Shown here one piece after another: positions 35,511 to 47,199 of a DNA stretch of 64,000 nucleotides. Source of the DNA: Agrypnia vestita (Eukaryota > Arthropoda > Insecta > Trichoptera > Phryganeidae). Positions within the stretch are counted from its first letter, which is position 1. The number at the start of each line of letters is the position of its first letter. The notes under the pieces are model-generated. The model was not told the DNA's origin. It did not search any database and saw nothing but the letters and a program-made list of their open reading frames with translations. The stretch lies in contig JADDOH010008066.1 in NCBI GenBank assembly GCA_016648135.1, positions 1-64,000 on the forward strand. Direction: 5' to 3'. The position numbers and the translations under genes were made by a program.

Positions 35511-36470
35511 TTACAGCTTTTCATCTAGATATAAACATGTATATTTTAAATGCGAACGTTTCTAGGTAAAATCATATTATGCATTATGGGTGGGTGTCTA
35601 ATTAAGACGCCTTAGTGGAATTCACAACATTGACTGATTGGAATAAACAACTTTCAAAATAATTGAAGATGTCTCTAATTTTCCGTTTCCATGGATGTGA
35701 TTTTGATTTATGAGAGATAAGGTAAAGGTAGGTTGACAAAAGTGAATATTTTCAAAACGAAAAAAAAATTTTTTTAACAGTTATGGTAGCAATGAATGGA
35801 CGATGAGCAGATATAAGCTGTGATGACACTACGAGATAGAAAATCACAAATGATCGACGAAAAGTGGCATAGGCAAAATGAAATGCGACAATGAAAATGT
35901 AAATACGACAGAGATTACTTCCTTGCAAGGAAATGTCCAAGTATAACAAAATCATTTGCCCAACAATGAAAAATCTACAAATTATAACTGGCATACAGCG
36001 AGGATTCATGATTTTTATGAATTAGAATTATGAATTTATAGTGTTTTCAAACGAGAATATTGTTTTAGATTTCGTTAAAGAGCTTTCAAAAACATCCAAA
36101 ACTATTTATGATGGCTAACATAGGGGTGGTGCCCAACAAATCGATAAGGGCATGCGCCCAAGAAATGGAGATCAAAGAAAATTTAATCAACTGTACATTC
36201 TGGAAGCCATTGACCAGCGCGTGTGATCAGAGAAAATTACCTCTGTAATCTTCAACTCGTACACGGATTAAGACAAGCCTACAACCCTGGCATTCGGTTA
36301 AGCGTATTCAATACGCGGGTATGGGTTTTCTGTTCGCGACGAATCTAATTCCTTCGTGAACGGTACATTACAGAGTAGGAGTCGGCGACAGCCAGACTTA
36401 CGTTATAGTATCGAGCCTGAAATATTTTCTGTACATTTAAACTATAGTAGGTATGATGTGATGGATATTT
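35511..36470. other. Non-coding DNA
   Basis: No gene recognised. The open frame at 35752-36009 (minus) matches nothing I know. Confidence 0.4.
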
Positions 36471-37305
36471 TTACATTTAAGTTCGAGGGGTTTTGGCAGA
36501 TAATAATTAATACAGGTACAAAACGAGTATAAGTAAAACGTTAAAATATAAGGTATCGGGTATTGTTAAATAATGGTCCGAATAAAATATATGAAATTCA
36601 GATTTGTTCTTCTTTTTCTATTAGTAGATCTTTTGATCTGTGCTACAGATCAGAAAACTACGCCTTCTGGGATGATGAGGTCCAGCTATCCCTCCATCTT
36701 TTCGGTGGTCTTCCCGGTAGGCGTCGTCCAGAGGGAATTTCATTCGCTGCGTAGACACGAGTCTGTCACTGTCCATTCTGGCTACGTCATCTATTTTGCA
36801 AGTTTTCCTTATGTCTTCATTTCGGACACGATCACGTAGAGTTTTTTCAGTAGTGGATCTCAACACCTCCATTTCAGTTGTTCTGAGGAGTCCTTTGGTG
36901 AGGACAGTGTCAGCCCGCGTCTCTACAGCGTATGTCATAATAGGTCGCGCCCATGTCTTGTATATTTTGACCTTACTTTCAATATGCGTATTTTTGTTTT
37001 TCCAAACCAAATTCTTGAGACACCCTGATACGGTGGATGCTCTGATAACTTGCTCTCGGACTTCGGTATACAGATCGCTATGTTCAGATTTGTTACTATA
37101 ACATAAATGACATGATTATTTATAGAGCTTCAAAGTGTCTGGTGGACGAAATGACCAAAGAAAAGCGTCTGACAATCATTATAAGTATAGAACTGTCCCG
37201 TTAAACATATTAAAAAATCTGGTTTGTTATTTTTATGTCTTACGTACTCATTTTATTGTAACTGTATTACCTGCCAAAATCTCCGGAACTTAAATGTCGT
37301 AATAC
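36471..37305. mobile_element. MITE of the TTTTGGCAGAT family holding an RTE fragment
   Basis: Ends at 36471-36570 and about 37215-37305 are inverted copies that match the MITE at 8811-9115: ACATTTAAGTTC, then TTTTGGCAG, then AGTAAAACGTTAAAAT. The body, however, is a retrotransposon C-terminal fragment (36621-37085). Either a LINE inserted into the MITE or the MITE ends captured it. Confidence 0.6.
36621..37085 (-). pseudogene. RTE-like retrotransposon, C-terminal part, copy 2
   Basis: From about 37085 on the minus strand, LYTEVREQVIRASTVSGCL leads into a 129-residue open frame (37010-36621). That frame contains KVKIYKTWARPIMTYAVE, LLRTTEMEVLRS, TLRDRVRNEDIRKTCKID and MDSDRL. This is the region just after the reverse transcriptase of RTE-like elements, with the long frame unusually well kept. 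A short deletion after KIDD removes the expected W-x-G-H-V-x-R-M part. Confidence 0.85.
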
Positions 37306-37639
37306 CCCAGTAAACACAAACTTAATTGGTTATATATATCTCAATGAATTTTTGAATGAATGAACGAGTTCTATTTGCCAAGTAACCTCATTTGCCGCGC
37401 AAACCGGACAAAGAATCATTCCAAATGTCGTCCATTATTTGTTTTATTTATCTGTTAAAAAAAGTGTTAATTTTTTAATAAAAAAATACTAAAATTAATT
37501 AATAAATAATTAAATTAATTAATAATTTTTATATTGTTTGATATATTTAGAACGAAAATATTGAAATACAATATCTTTAGTGTTATTGCTTCCATGTAGA
37601 TTCCATAGATTTCCATTATCGCTTCCAATAGAACAATAT

Positions 37640-37985
37640 AAAAAAATGTCAAATATTATTATATTTTACACACGCATTGTATTGTACACAAGCTGAATTA
37701 TGTAAACAATCACTTGTATACTTTCGAGAGGTGCAGTCCCTCTCGTCATCAGGTGAACTTAATAACTAATCTAAATACTCGTATACCGTGTTCCCAATCT
37801 ATTCTTCTCCGGGGCAGGGCATGGAGGAGTAATGAGGGACATAAACGGAAATTTAGACAATAATAGAGAAGTTTATGGAAAGGTGATGTTATTTAACAAT
37901 TTAAATTTAATTTAAATTTAATTTCTGAATTTAAATTAAAATAAAATCAAATTAAAAAAAATTAAAAAATTAAAAAACAAAAAAA
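37640..37985 (-). repeat. PLE-type repeat with hammerhead-like motif, copy 1
   Basis: This is an inverted copy, about 340 bp, of 40545-40910. On the minus strand CTGATGA (37752-37746), one base, GAGAGG, a 7-base loop, CCTCTC and GAAA (37725-37722) form a clean core. GTATACAAG then pairs with a downstream CTTGTGTAC for 9 bp including one G-T. A related motif borders the Penelope-like GIY-YIG fragment at 52673-52703, so I link the repeat to that group. Confidence 0.6.
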
Positions 37986-37999
37986 TTTCCACCTCTATG

Positions 38000-38170
38000 T
38001 CCCGTCCCCTATAAGATGTTTTCAGATTATTTATTAAGTTCACCTGATGTAGAGAGGGACTTCTCCCCTCGAAACTATAAAGAAGTGATTGTTTACATAC
38101 ATATCTCAGCGTGTATGTGTAATTCAAAATCAAGTATTTAAAAAAAATAATAATAATATACCCCAAATTA
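38000..38170 (+). repeat. PLE-type repeat, decayed copy
   Basis: Starting with ATTAAGTTCACCTGATG (38032-38049) and reaching GAAACTATAA at 38071, it matches the repeat at 40545-40910, but CTGATGA has become CTGATGT and the stem is imperfect. It lies head to head with 37640-37985. Confidence 0.65.
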
Positions 38171-38224
38171 ACTGACATGTAAATTAATAGTATTATGATT
38201 ATTAATTATTGAATGCAATAATTT

Positions 38225-38738
38225 CTAATAGAAATATGTCTACCGAGGCAAAACTAGCGGTACATAATGGAGTTCTGGTACCGACACTAATGTATGGAAG
38301 TGAAGCCTGGAGCTGGCAGAAGAGGAGGAGATGAGGTCCCTTAGACGCATGTGTGATAAATCCATGTATGATAGAGTAAAGAATGAAGATATTAGGAATG
38401 AATGTAAAGCTGATCGTAGCATAATACATAGAATAAAAATAGGGTCGCTCAGGTGGTTTGGGCATGTTGAGCGAATGAATGAGGAAAGAATGGTAAGAAA
38501 GATATATGATGCAAGTGTTGACGGCGCCAGAAAGAGAGGGCGACCACGGAAGACGTGGCATGACCAAATTAACCAGATACTGGAAGATGGTCCTGTAAGA
38601 AGCCTGAACAACCGTCGAGCTTGCATGCGAAAGATGTATGAATGTAGACGAAGCGAAAGTTGTATGTCAGGACAGAAGAGTATGGCGCTCTATCCTCTCT
38701 GCCTACATCCACGGGGAAACGGCGTGATGGTAAGTTAG
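38225..38738 (+). pseudogene. RTE-like retrotransposon, C-terminal part, copy 3
   Basis: The first 100 bases read AKLAVHNGVLVPTLMYGSEA, then a frameshift. A 135-residue frame (38331-38738) follows with LRRMCDKSMYDRVKNEDIRN, GSLRWFGHVERMNEERMVRK and RGRPRKTWHDQINQIL, RACMRKMYECR. This is the conserved tail of RTE-like LINEs. The last 120 bp recur at 35385-35510. Confidence 0.85.
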
Positions 38739-40193
38739 TTATGATTAAGGGGTAAAAAAGCAAATGCAGCAATACCGAAAAATTAAAAAACTGTTTTGAA
38801 TGCAGTCACCGAGGATTACTAATTTAAAACGCACTAAATGCTCAATTTTATGTATATCTCTTCAAAATTATGCTATAAATTTATAGGCTATAATTCCTAT
38901 AAAATCTCGAATTCAGTACATTTTAAATTAATAATCCTCGATGACTGCATTAAATTTTTTTTTATATTTCCGCATTTGCTTTTACCTATAATCCCACAAT
39001 TCTATTATTTAAATGGATCAAAATATATACATGAGAAATCTATGTAATGTTGGATCAAGGTTTCTTCTCTGAGACGATTGAAGTTAATAAAGCGACTTGG
39101 AGCATTTTAGGTGTAAAAGTTACTAAGATTCTAGGAAACAACAAAGATGGTGCAGACTTTTTGATAGGCAAATATTTGTTGTTTTGGGCCTCTTAGTTCA
39201 TATTTTTTTTAATGCAAACTTGATGAGTTGAGGTTTCCATCAATATATTATAAGGGAAGTGGATAAGAGATCCCAGAGTCAGTAGAACGTTAAAGTGATA
39301 GGTGACTGCTGCTTGACATTACAATGCGAATTTCCAGAAACTTCATAGAAACAGAAAAAGCAAACAAGAAAAACACTACATAGTAGATAGCTTTACTGGC
39401 AAAAAAGAAGCACACGACCAAATATACTTACTCAATAAGCACTTACGTTGAGAAAAAAATTCTACAAATATTTAACATCAGAAGATATTTTGTATTTGTT
39501 TTGTCAATCAAATGTACTCTATGTCAATATATTCCAAGGTAGAATATCAAGTGTTTATTCCCGACGGTGTATAATGGAAAAATGGTTTTCTTGATATAAT
39601 TTCGTTTTTAGCCCATAAGAGATCATTCTGGTTTATACGCTCGAAAAAAAGGCTATTTTTGGATTTTTTTATGTAAAAACTATTGTTTATTCAGCTCAAC
39701 AAATACACTTTTAAAAACATAAAAAATATTAGTATTCATTGTTTTTTACACTTTTTATATACATAAACAACGGGTGAACGGAACTCCTCAAAAAATTTGG
39801 TATGTTGCTGGCGACCTTGATAACTTTATATCGGCGCATCTAAAAACAAAAAACAAAAATATTTATATACTCAGTATATGAGTGGCTCAAGCGCATTCTA
39901 TGAAAATTAATATTTATTGATAGATAACAAAATGGCGGATATTTAAAAAAAACAAACAACAAACATTTTTCACTGTTTTTGGCCCAAAAAAATAGTAAAA
40001 ATCAAGATTTTGATATGGTTGTAGAATGCGCTAAAGCTATTACTGTAGTGTAGAACAGTTGATTAAAATTTCATGAAGAGAAGTGTCTATTCACTCAAAA
40101 TTAGTAATTTTATTTATTACAAAATTGTTATCTATTCATTTGTTTCAGTTACTTAAATATATCTTATATTCGTATTATTTTTATCATCTGTCA
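38739..40193. other. AT-rich non-coding DNA
   Basis: No gene or repeat family recognised. The open frame at 38838-39047 is low-complexity. Confidence 0.4.
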
Positions 40194-40528
40194 TCTAACT
40201 AAATATAATAATTTCATTATCTGTCTGTTTGTCTGTAACGTCCGTAGCTTGCTGGAATCACGCTGGAATTAAATAATTAGATTTTAGATAATTTTAAAAT
40301 AATTAGATTGTGACACGCAATCAGCGCGCAACACGTGACGACTCAGGCAACACGCAAGGGTCGCCCCACTAAATTACACGGTCTTGACATTTTCATATTA
40401 TTATTTATTTTTAGGTATAAGCGAATAAAGTCAATTTTAAAAAAACAAACGTTTTTCTATTAATGAATTTTCAGCTTTAAAATCCTGCAATTATGATGTC
40501 CCGTGATTTTTCACGGATGCATGGCTAG
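40194..40528 (+). mobile_element. Short non-autonomous Helitron, candidate
   Basis: The right end has a hairpin CCGTGATTTTTCACGG (40501-40516) followed after 8 bases by CTAG (40525-40528) and then T. This is the Helitron 3' signature. The left end TCTAACTAAATATAATAATT follows an A and is succeeded by CTGTCTGTTTGTCTGTAACG, a word frequent near Helitron 5' ends in insects. Helitrons insert between A and T, which fits. There is no coding sequence. Confidence 0.6.
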
Positions 40529-40544
40529 TTTGAATTAAAATTCA

Positions 40545-40910
40545 TTTCCGGGGGAGGTTTTTGTGTTTTTAATTTTTTAAATTTTTTAATTTTTTTTTAT
40601 TCCAATTTATTTTAATTTAAATTCAGAAATTAAATTTAAATTCAATTTTAAACTGTTAAATAACATCACCTTTCCATAAACTTCTTTATTTTTGTATAAA
40701 TTTCCGTTTGTCCCTCATTATGCCTCTCCATGCCCTGCCCCATAGAAGAATAGATTGGGAACACGGTATACGAGTATTTAGATTAGTTATTAAGTTCACC
40801 TGATGATGAGAGGGACTGCTCCTCTCGAAAGTATACAAGTGATTGTTTACATAATTCAGCATGTGTACAATGCGTGTGTAAAATATAATAATATTTAACA
40901 TTTTTTATAT
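40545..40910 (+). repeat. PLE-type repeat with hammerhead-like motif, copy 2
   Basis: CTGATGA (40800-40806), T, GAGAGG (40808-40813), loop GACTGCT, CCTCTC (40821-40826) and GAAA (40827-40830) form an intact core. GTATACAAG after GAAA pairs with CATGTGTAC downstream with one mismatch. The copy is inverted with respect to 37640-37985. Confidence 0.6.
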
Positions 40911-41639
40911 TATTCTATTATGCCTACCCTGATGACTGAAATAAAGGACTTTATACTATTTATTGATTAAGCATTAACTATACAGCATTAAAAATATCTT
41001 TACTGAAAATGTTTAAAAAAATTAATATTCCACCTAACGTCCTAATGCTAAAATTATTTCATTTGATATTGAATATCTGCTTATGTTAATCTGGACCAAC
41101 AAAAATGTCCTTCTTTAGCTTGGTTTCTCAGTGTAAGGGAAATCTTTCAGAAGTATGTAAATGTAGCAGTTTTTAGTTTTGACAAAGCTTTATGAAAACT
41201 ATTTCACACAACAACTGTAGTCAAGTGTGACACATATGTTTATTCGATCTCCTAAATTATTATTTTTCAACCGTTAAAATACTTTTTTGATTTTTTTGTT
41301 TATTGCTGTTTGTGGCTTACTACTATTCATTAATTAATTCAAAATGTTTAACTTAAAAATATCTTATCTAACTTTGTTTTTAACATCTGTGAATCTTTTT
41401 AAATGGTCTATGAAATTTATACTATGCTTTTACATTATATGTTTAAAAAACTGTTAAGATTCCTAAATAAACAAATACATTTAATCTATGCAACTCTGAG
41501 TAACCGACCACGAAACTGGGTTTCATACTCTTTCTAAATATTGCGAGTGATTTATTCTTAAAATCCTGTTTTAAAAATCGAAAAGTGTAGTTTTACCAGG
41601 CGTCTTGGGTACCACATTTTAATACCACCCACAATACCG
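40911..41639. other. AT-rich non-coding DNA
   Basis: No gene recognised. The end of the stretch, about 41580 onward, becomes the GC-richer leader of the next LINE. Confidence 0.4.
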
Positions 41640-41721
41640 CTGTGCCTAGCAGACCTCTACAGGCTCACGCCAGGTGTACATCGCCACCGTCTAGATATTC
41701 AGAAGCTGACTTTTTTTAGAA

Positions 41722-42630
41722 ATGAATTACAGATATCATAATATAATTACCGATGGAGTTACGTGCTATTCTTGCGGTAAACAGTTCCACTTCGAGTGCG
41801 GAGAAACATCAGAGACCACATTTCGCAGAGCTAATAGCAAAAAAAAAGAACTTGGCGCTGTCCAACCTGCAAAACTACAACCACTAACTACTTTAGCCAA
41901 TTCTACGGAAGATGTAAAGGTTGAAATAAAAAAAAATCATCTGAACTAGCGTCTTTTAAAATTCTAAATTGTCAGTTCGAGGAACTTAAGGATGAATTGT
42001 GTCAGCTGAACGAATCCGTCGACTTCAACAATTCAAAACTAGATGACTCTACATCAAGATTCCACGCTTTTGAGCAATCGATTTGCAAAATTGATTCCTG
42101 GAAATGGAAATATCTTCCCTTGAATCTACCATAAAGATGATGCAAGATGAGAAAGAATGAGAGATCATATAAATGAACAGTGAATGCGAATGCAAAATAA
42201 AAATAAAAGGAATGCCTCAAGTAAACAACGAGAATATCGAAAGAATTATATCGGATATAGCAAAAATCATAGAAATACCTACACCAAACACATATGAAAT
42301 CGAGATTTCTATAAGAGTGTCAGCAAAAGATCTACTACACTCTAAATTATTTAAACCTATTATGTAAAATTTTCTACTCGATAAAAAACGAATTCGTTGC
42401 AGAAATTCGGAGAAGAAAGTGAATTAAATTAAATTTAAAATACTTCGAAGCTGAAAGAAAAATCTATTTTAACCACCTGACCAGTTCCAATAAAAGCCTC
42501 TTTTTCGGGCCAAAGGGCTTGCAAAGGAAAAAGGCTATCAATTGGATAAAATACCGCAAAATATTTTACGAAAGCACACTACCTCGCCACCCATACTCAT
42601 TCCTAAAGTAGAATACCTGAAGAAAATTGT
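41722..42630 (+). pseudogene. ORF1 protein of CR1-type copy B
   Basis: The N-terminus reads GVTCYSCGKQFHFECG, a PHD-like zinc-binding start found in ORF1 of this LINE group. A central helical part follows (SFKILNCQFEELKDELCQL). Then INMNSECECKIKIKGMPQVN leads to IERIISDIAKIIEIPTPNTY and RVSAKDLLHSK, an RRM-like fold region. The end reads NEFVAEIRRRK, YFNHLTSSNKSLFFRAK and LAKEKGYQLDKIPQN. Pieces occupy different frames. The protein would coat element RNA. Confidence 0.8.
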
Positions 42631-43368
42631 TTGATTACGTTTGTTCTCTTTTCTTGGCATAGTATTTGTTCACATACTCTTATATTTCCTACTATCTACA
42701 CATTTTTTCCTTCCCATTATCTATTCCTTCGTACCCGCATTTTACCTTCCCCCATAAAATATCTAAATTTTTCTTCAATAAGTCAACGCCTATCAAGGAT
42801 CACCTGGAAACTCTTGTTACTTACAACCTGTTGGCGACCACCAGTGAGTGACACTCTGACCTTATCTACAAACTAATGTGATCCCTTTCACACCAATTCG
42901 CTCTGCGACCACTGCGGTAAGAAACCTACCTTCTCATTTATGTACATACCTTCTGCTTGGATACGTACTAAGTACTGTTTACCGCTTCTACTTACACCTA
43001 CTCATTTATGAATACGTATCTGTCTCTCAATATTTATATCAAAACAAACCGCCACTAGCCGGACCTGAAATGCACAATATTATAAGAATTACGCACGTAT
43101 TCCATGAAACATCTGCATGGAGAAATTACTGTATTTATGTATCTAATTTTTCACACACATTTAGCAATATATTTTTAGAATGTTGGAGGTTTTTGCACCA
43201 ACACAACGACGATCCTTCAAAATACTTTTTCAAATAATCAGGAGATAAAATTTTTCAAATGATCGGCCTTACAGAGTCATGGTTCACTAAAGGCATAAGA
43301 GACGAAGAAAAAGAAATTTCATGGATCCAATCACGTCATCTTCACATTATGTAGCAAGTGATCATTCC

Positions 43369-43934
43369 GACAAAACTGTATTTTTTATGGGAAAGTAGGT
43401 ATAGAAGTCATTTGGGTGTACATAGGACTTATGAAGTATCTTATGGTTGGCTTAAGTGATCACTTTACACAATGTAACATTCGCCATTTCCACCCATTAT
43501 AGAATATACCATGCTTATTCATTTTTTGGAAGTTGTATATATGTTCAAATTGCGTGGAAAGCTTTCACATATGAGTTGTAACTGCCTTTCCATGCGGCCT
43601 GTACAAAGCGATTTTCATTCCCCTAAATCCCCACAGATGTCGCTAATGAGAAAATCTACAATTGATTTTTACGGAATTTTGAGAGCAATATACTTTATTG
43701 TGTAATGAAATTCATCCGAATTACTTGCATTACACTAGGATACGCCAGGAAATATTATTTCCAATTTTTGTTAAATTCCTTTTTTTCCCAAATGACTTCT
43801 ATACCTACTTTCCCATAAAAAATGCAGTTTCGTCTCTGTGAGATATCTATAATATACGTTAATTGATTAATAATGTCTGTATGACATAAATCCAGCACTG
43901 TTCTGAAAGATTTGAACAAACTCAAAATATTCTG
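43369..43934 (+). mobile_element. TIR repeat, family X, copy 2, nested in a LINE
   Basis: It is similar along its length to 23805-24302. Terminal parts GGGAAAGTAGGTATAGAAG (43390) and the complement CTTCTATACCTACTTTCCC (43795) face each other. A 13-bp direct repeat, AAGTGATCATTCC, lies on both sides (43356-43368 and 43935-43947) and may be the target duplication. The left terminal repeat is shorter than in copy 1. Confidence 0.7.
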
Positions 43935-44099
43935 AAGTGATCATTCCACTCATATCAGATGCCATTTTGTAGATTGTGTGTATTTTCTGGATCTGTCACA
44001 ATTTAACATGGCCACACCCTAGATATAATCCTGTCCAATTTAATAATATTCGTCATGGCAAATGATGACCCAAAGCTTGGTCCATCATTGCTCCCTTTC

Positions 44100-45070
44100 A
44101 GGATAACCCTTCATTGACAAACGCAAAAAGGAAAGTTCTTTTTTATAAACGTGGAGACCACGACTCAATAATTTCCGCTTTAGAACAAGCTGGCTGGGCA
44201 TCAATTATCTCTTACTTCCAACCAACCAGCACTTCAGAATTTCTACAGCTTTGTAAAATACCTTATAAATCTATCCCCCGTGGGTTTATTTGGAATTCGA
44301 AACACCCTCCATGGTATAATTCCGCCCTTATAAAGATAACAAAAGAAAAATGAAAATAATTTAGTAAATATAAGAGATTAAAATACCGAGCTGACTATAA
44401 TACATTTTCTCACCTACGTAAAAGGCATAAAGATTTAAGTAGCGAAAGCAAATCTCGTTACTCAAAAAATATCGAAAATAATAGCTGTATCCTCAAATCC
44501 GAAAAAATTGTGGAGCAACGTCAAATTTTCTAATAAATCTCAAGGTGTTTCAAAATGCGTGTACCTAGGAGAGTTAAAAGCCAATAATGGAACAGATATT
44601 GCAAATTTATTACACAAGAGCAGAATTGAAAGCGTCCAATATAGATTTTTAAAGTACCTTAACATTCGCTCTTTTCGATCTCATGTACGAATTGGCACAT
44701 GCAAGTGGCAAATGTTTTATTTATTTGTTCACTCCCATTATAGGCATTTACACAACGAAAAAAAAAAGAATCAATGAAGACGCTGAATTACACTAGAGAC
44801 ATTAACTTGCAGTATAAATATAGCGGACTCTGTAATGTTATTTAAAATCGCACAACTTAGTTGATATTCCTGATCTTCAACGTTCATCATTTCATATCCA
44901 AAACTATGTAACAGCACTTATTTTTCATTCCCTCTTTGCAAGACCAACTCTAAACAAAACTCATGCATCTATAGATCCACAAACTCATTCAACTTGAATT
45001 ACAACTACATTGATATTTTAAACTCCACTATTCGGGACATTAAACGAAAATTAATTGCATTAAACGAAAC
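44100..45070 (+). pseudogene. ORF2 linker and C-terminus of CR1-type copy B
   Basis: An open frame at 44114-44353 reads NAKRKVLFYKRGDHDSIIS and HPPWYNSALIKITKEK, the linker after the endonuclease. YKRLKYRADYNTFSHLRKRH and NPKKLWSNVKFSNKSQG follow. Then RIESVQYRFLKYL belongs to the far C-terminal region. A minus-oriented LINE tail (TTATTTATTTGTTCACTCCC, 44716-44735) interrupts at about 44715. The final part has SFPLCKTNSKQN and IDILNSTIRDIKRKLI. Confidence 0.75.
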
Positions 45071-45663
45071 TGCGCCGTAACAAGTTCACCTTATTTATAT
45101 TCCCATATACCCCATACTTTTTTTCTTTGTTCTAATCCTACATCCCTCTTCGCCCTTCCCATCCCTTCTCAACGTACATTGAAACTATAAATTATCTCAT
45201 ATTCTCACACTTTGCTAATAACATTAATAAAATTAATTTTAAGTGGAATGTTTATAATTGGCATAATTTACTATTTTATATTTCTTGTATCTTTTCCTAA
45301 AATAAGTAAATAAAATAAAATAAAGCCTAACATTGCATAAAGAGATGGCAAAAGTCTTTCTACTATTTTGACAAGACTTTGTTATAAAATATATTGCTCT
45401 TAGGTTGAAGACCCGCTTGGTGGGTATTGCTTTGGCTTCCAGTGTTGTTATGCACTTCTATTCATACAGTAAAAAACCATTATCAGCCCGCTGAGCAGGA
45501 ATCATCAAGAAATGCCTTCTGATCTTCATAAATCATCCAGTCATATTCATTGAGTAAATGCACAGCGCAGTGGGTTTGACAATGAGGGAGGAGAAGAGAC
45601 ATCTCTAGACAGGCGGTAAGAAAGACCTACGTCTACATACAAATAGCTCTTAATATTTTGGGA

Positions 45664-45970
45664 TTATCTGCGATTGAGTGAGTCATTGAAAAATTGACAG
45701 GAGAAACCACATTTCAAATATTTTCTTTTACAGGCGGTTTCTTCCTCACCAAGGATAGTGACCCCTCGGGTTATTTTCCTCCAGGTTTCTATGAAGGTTG
45801 CAATTTGGATACAGGAAAGCCGTACGTTCTTGATTCGGTCAGTCCATCGAGTTGGATATCGGCCTCTTCCTCTCCGGCCTTTCTCTTTTCCAGTCATTAT
45901 CTGCTTCCCCGGGTTATCATTTTCTCAGCTGATTTTTTTGATACTAATGCTTTACAAATATTATCTTGAA
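45664..45970 (-). pseudogene. RTE-like retrotransposon tail, copy 4
   Basis: A 77-residue frame on the minus strand contains KEKGRRGRGRYPTRWTDRIK and TFIETWRKITRG. The G-R-P-P-T-R-W-x-D-D-I word is the best-kept part of the RTE-like C-terminus. The open frames on the opposite strand are its shadow. Confidence 0.75.
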
Positions 45971-46019
45971 TAAACGGTTTGTGGTACTAACGTGGCTGAT
46001 TTCAGTACACACAAATATG

Positions 46020-46200
46020 GCGCGCTTATTGATCTATTGTTAAGGCACTCGCCTGGTGATCAATTCGAGTGGTCGAGGATTCGAGTCTAGTTTCAGGAGA
46101 CGACAAAGTTTGTCCTATTTTCATAACACAAGAATTTTGTTTAAAATTGTAATATTACTGATTTTACACGTATTCTTCACTTAAAAAATACATAAAAGAG
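46020..46200 (+). mobile_element. tRNA-derived SINE, copy 2
   Basis: The head TTGTTAAGGCACTCGCC, TGGTGATCAA and B box-like GGATTCGAGTC are followed by the body GTCCTATTTTCATAACACAA. It is the same family as 9935-10105 but diverged. Confidence 0.7.
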
Positions 46201-46739
46201 AAATATATATATATTTTTTTTAGTTAGTTAATACTGCAATTTGTATATCAACTAATATCTTTCATTTTATATTCTTAATTTAATACTACATTCTGTAATT
46301 GATTGTTAATACTTTAAATTGAACAAACTATTTTATCCCTGTGTGAGTTGATTTACTATTTTATATTTTCTTTCAATAATCGCAACATCGAAACGTAATA
46401 CAATATGTACGTAATAAAAACGTAGAACTGTGTTGTTAACAAATAGATGAAAAGAACGTTTTGATCAAAATTAGTTTTATTTAGCTTTACAAACGTAAAT
46501 AATAATGTATTTGAGTAATATCTGTAAAATCTAATTAGCTCGACACAATAACACGTTTTTAATTTTTTTTTATTAAATGCAAAAATATACATAGTGATTA
46601 TTCATGATATCAATGAGTCAATCTCATGAACCAAACAGTGCCCACCTATATATTCAGCAAGCCACTGATATGCTACATGCAATAAATATCATGCTAACTG
46701 AGCAAAACAAATTCACAAAGGATAAAAATCACCAAGCTT

Positions 46740-47075
46740 ATGCCTAAAACTACAGATCTTCTAGGGATTATAGGCCATACCACAGCCAAGCTATCCTCGG
46801 TCGAAGGCAAATTATCCGCTTACAAAAATAGGCAGAAGCATTTGCCTATTGAAAATTCCAAAGCTAATTTGAATAGCGACCTATATCAAGAAATCGCGGA
46901 AATGGAAGACCGCAGATTCAAATCAAAATACATCGTTGTTTATAACTTGCCAGAAAATTCATCACAAAGTGTGCCCGACCTATAATCATCCAGTATACAA
47001 ACGAAATACATAAGATTATCAAAGATATTAAGGCAAACATCGTTGTTAATGACTTCTCAGTTCAAAGACTCGGAT
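46740..47075 (+). pseudogene. ORF1 fragment of CR1-type copy C
   Basis: The frame at 46740-46985 ends EIAEMEDRRFKSKYIVVYNL and PENSSQ, the E-x-x-D-R-x-x-R-S-x-N-V-V-x-x-N-L-P-E junction between coiled coil and RRM-like domain in LINE ORF1. It continues past a stop with NEIHKIIKDIKANI and FSVQRLGYK. Confidence 0.75.
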
Positions 47076-47199
47076 ACAAAAAAAAATGAATGCTGGGAAG
47101 GGCCAGCTTGAGGTGGTGGGACGTGTGGTGTCACATGCCATGACTGGACTTTTTTAAATTGCGATAATCTAAACCTGATTATTGATAAATTCTACAATA

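Larger units (their letters stand above)
41640..45333 (+). mobile_element. CR1/Jockey-type non-LTR retrotransposon, copy B
   Basis: In order: 5' leader, ORF1 (41722-42630), a spacer, endonuclease pieces (43250-43320), a nested TIR repeat (43369-43934), the linker between endonuclease and RT (44100-44640), and the C-terminal end (44620-45070) with an AAATAAAATAAAATAAAG tail near 45330. The RT core is missing, apparently by internal deletion at about 44620, where the linker passes directly into RIESVQYRFLKYLNIRS. Stops and shifts are many. Confidence 0.85.

Noticed and set aside
35342..35524. Minus-strand frame similar to 38569-38772
   Set aside because: Antisense of the duplicated RTE-like 3' end.
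45694..45973. Plus-strand frames over the RTE-like tail
   Set aside because: The minus strand carries the recognisable GRYPTRWTD word, so these are its complement.
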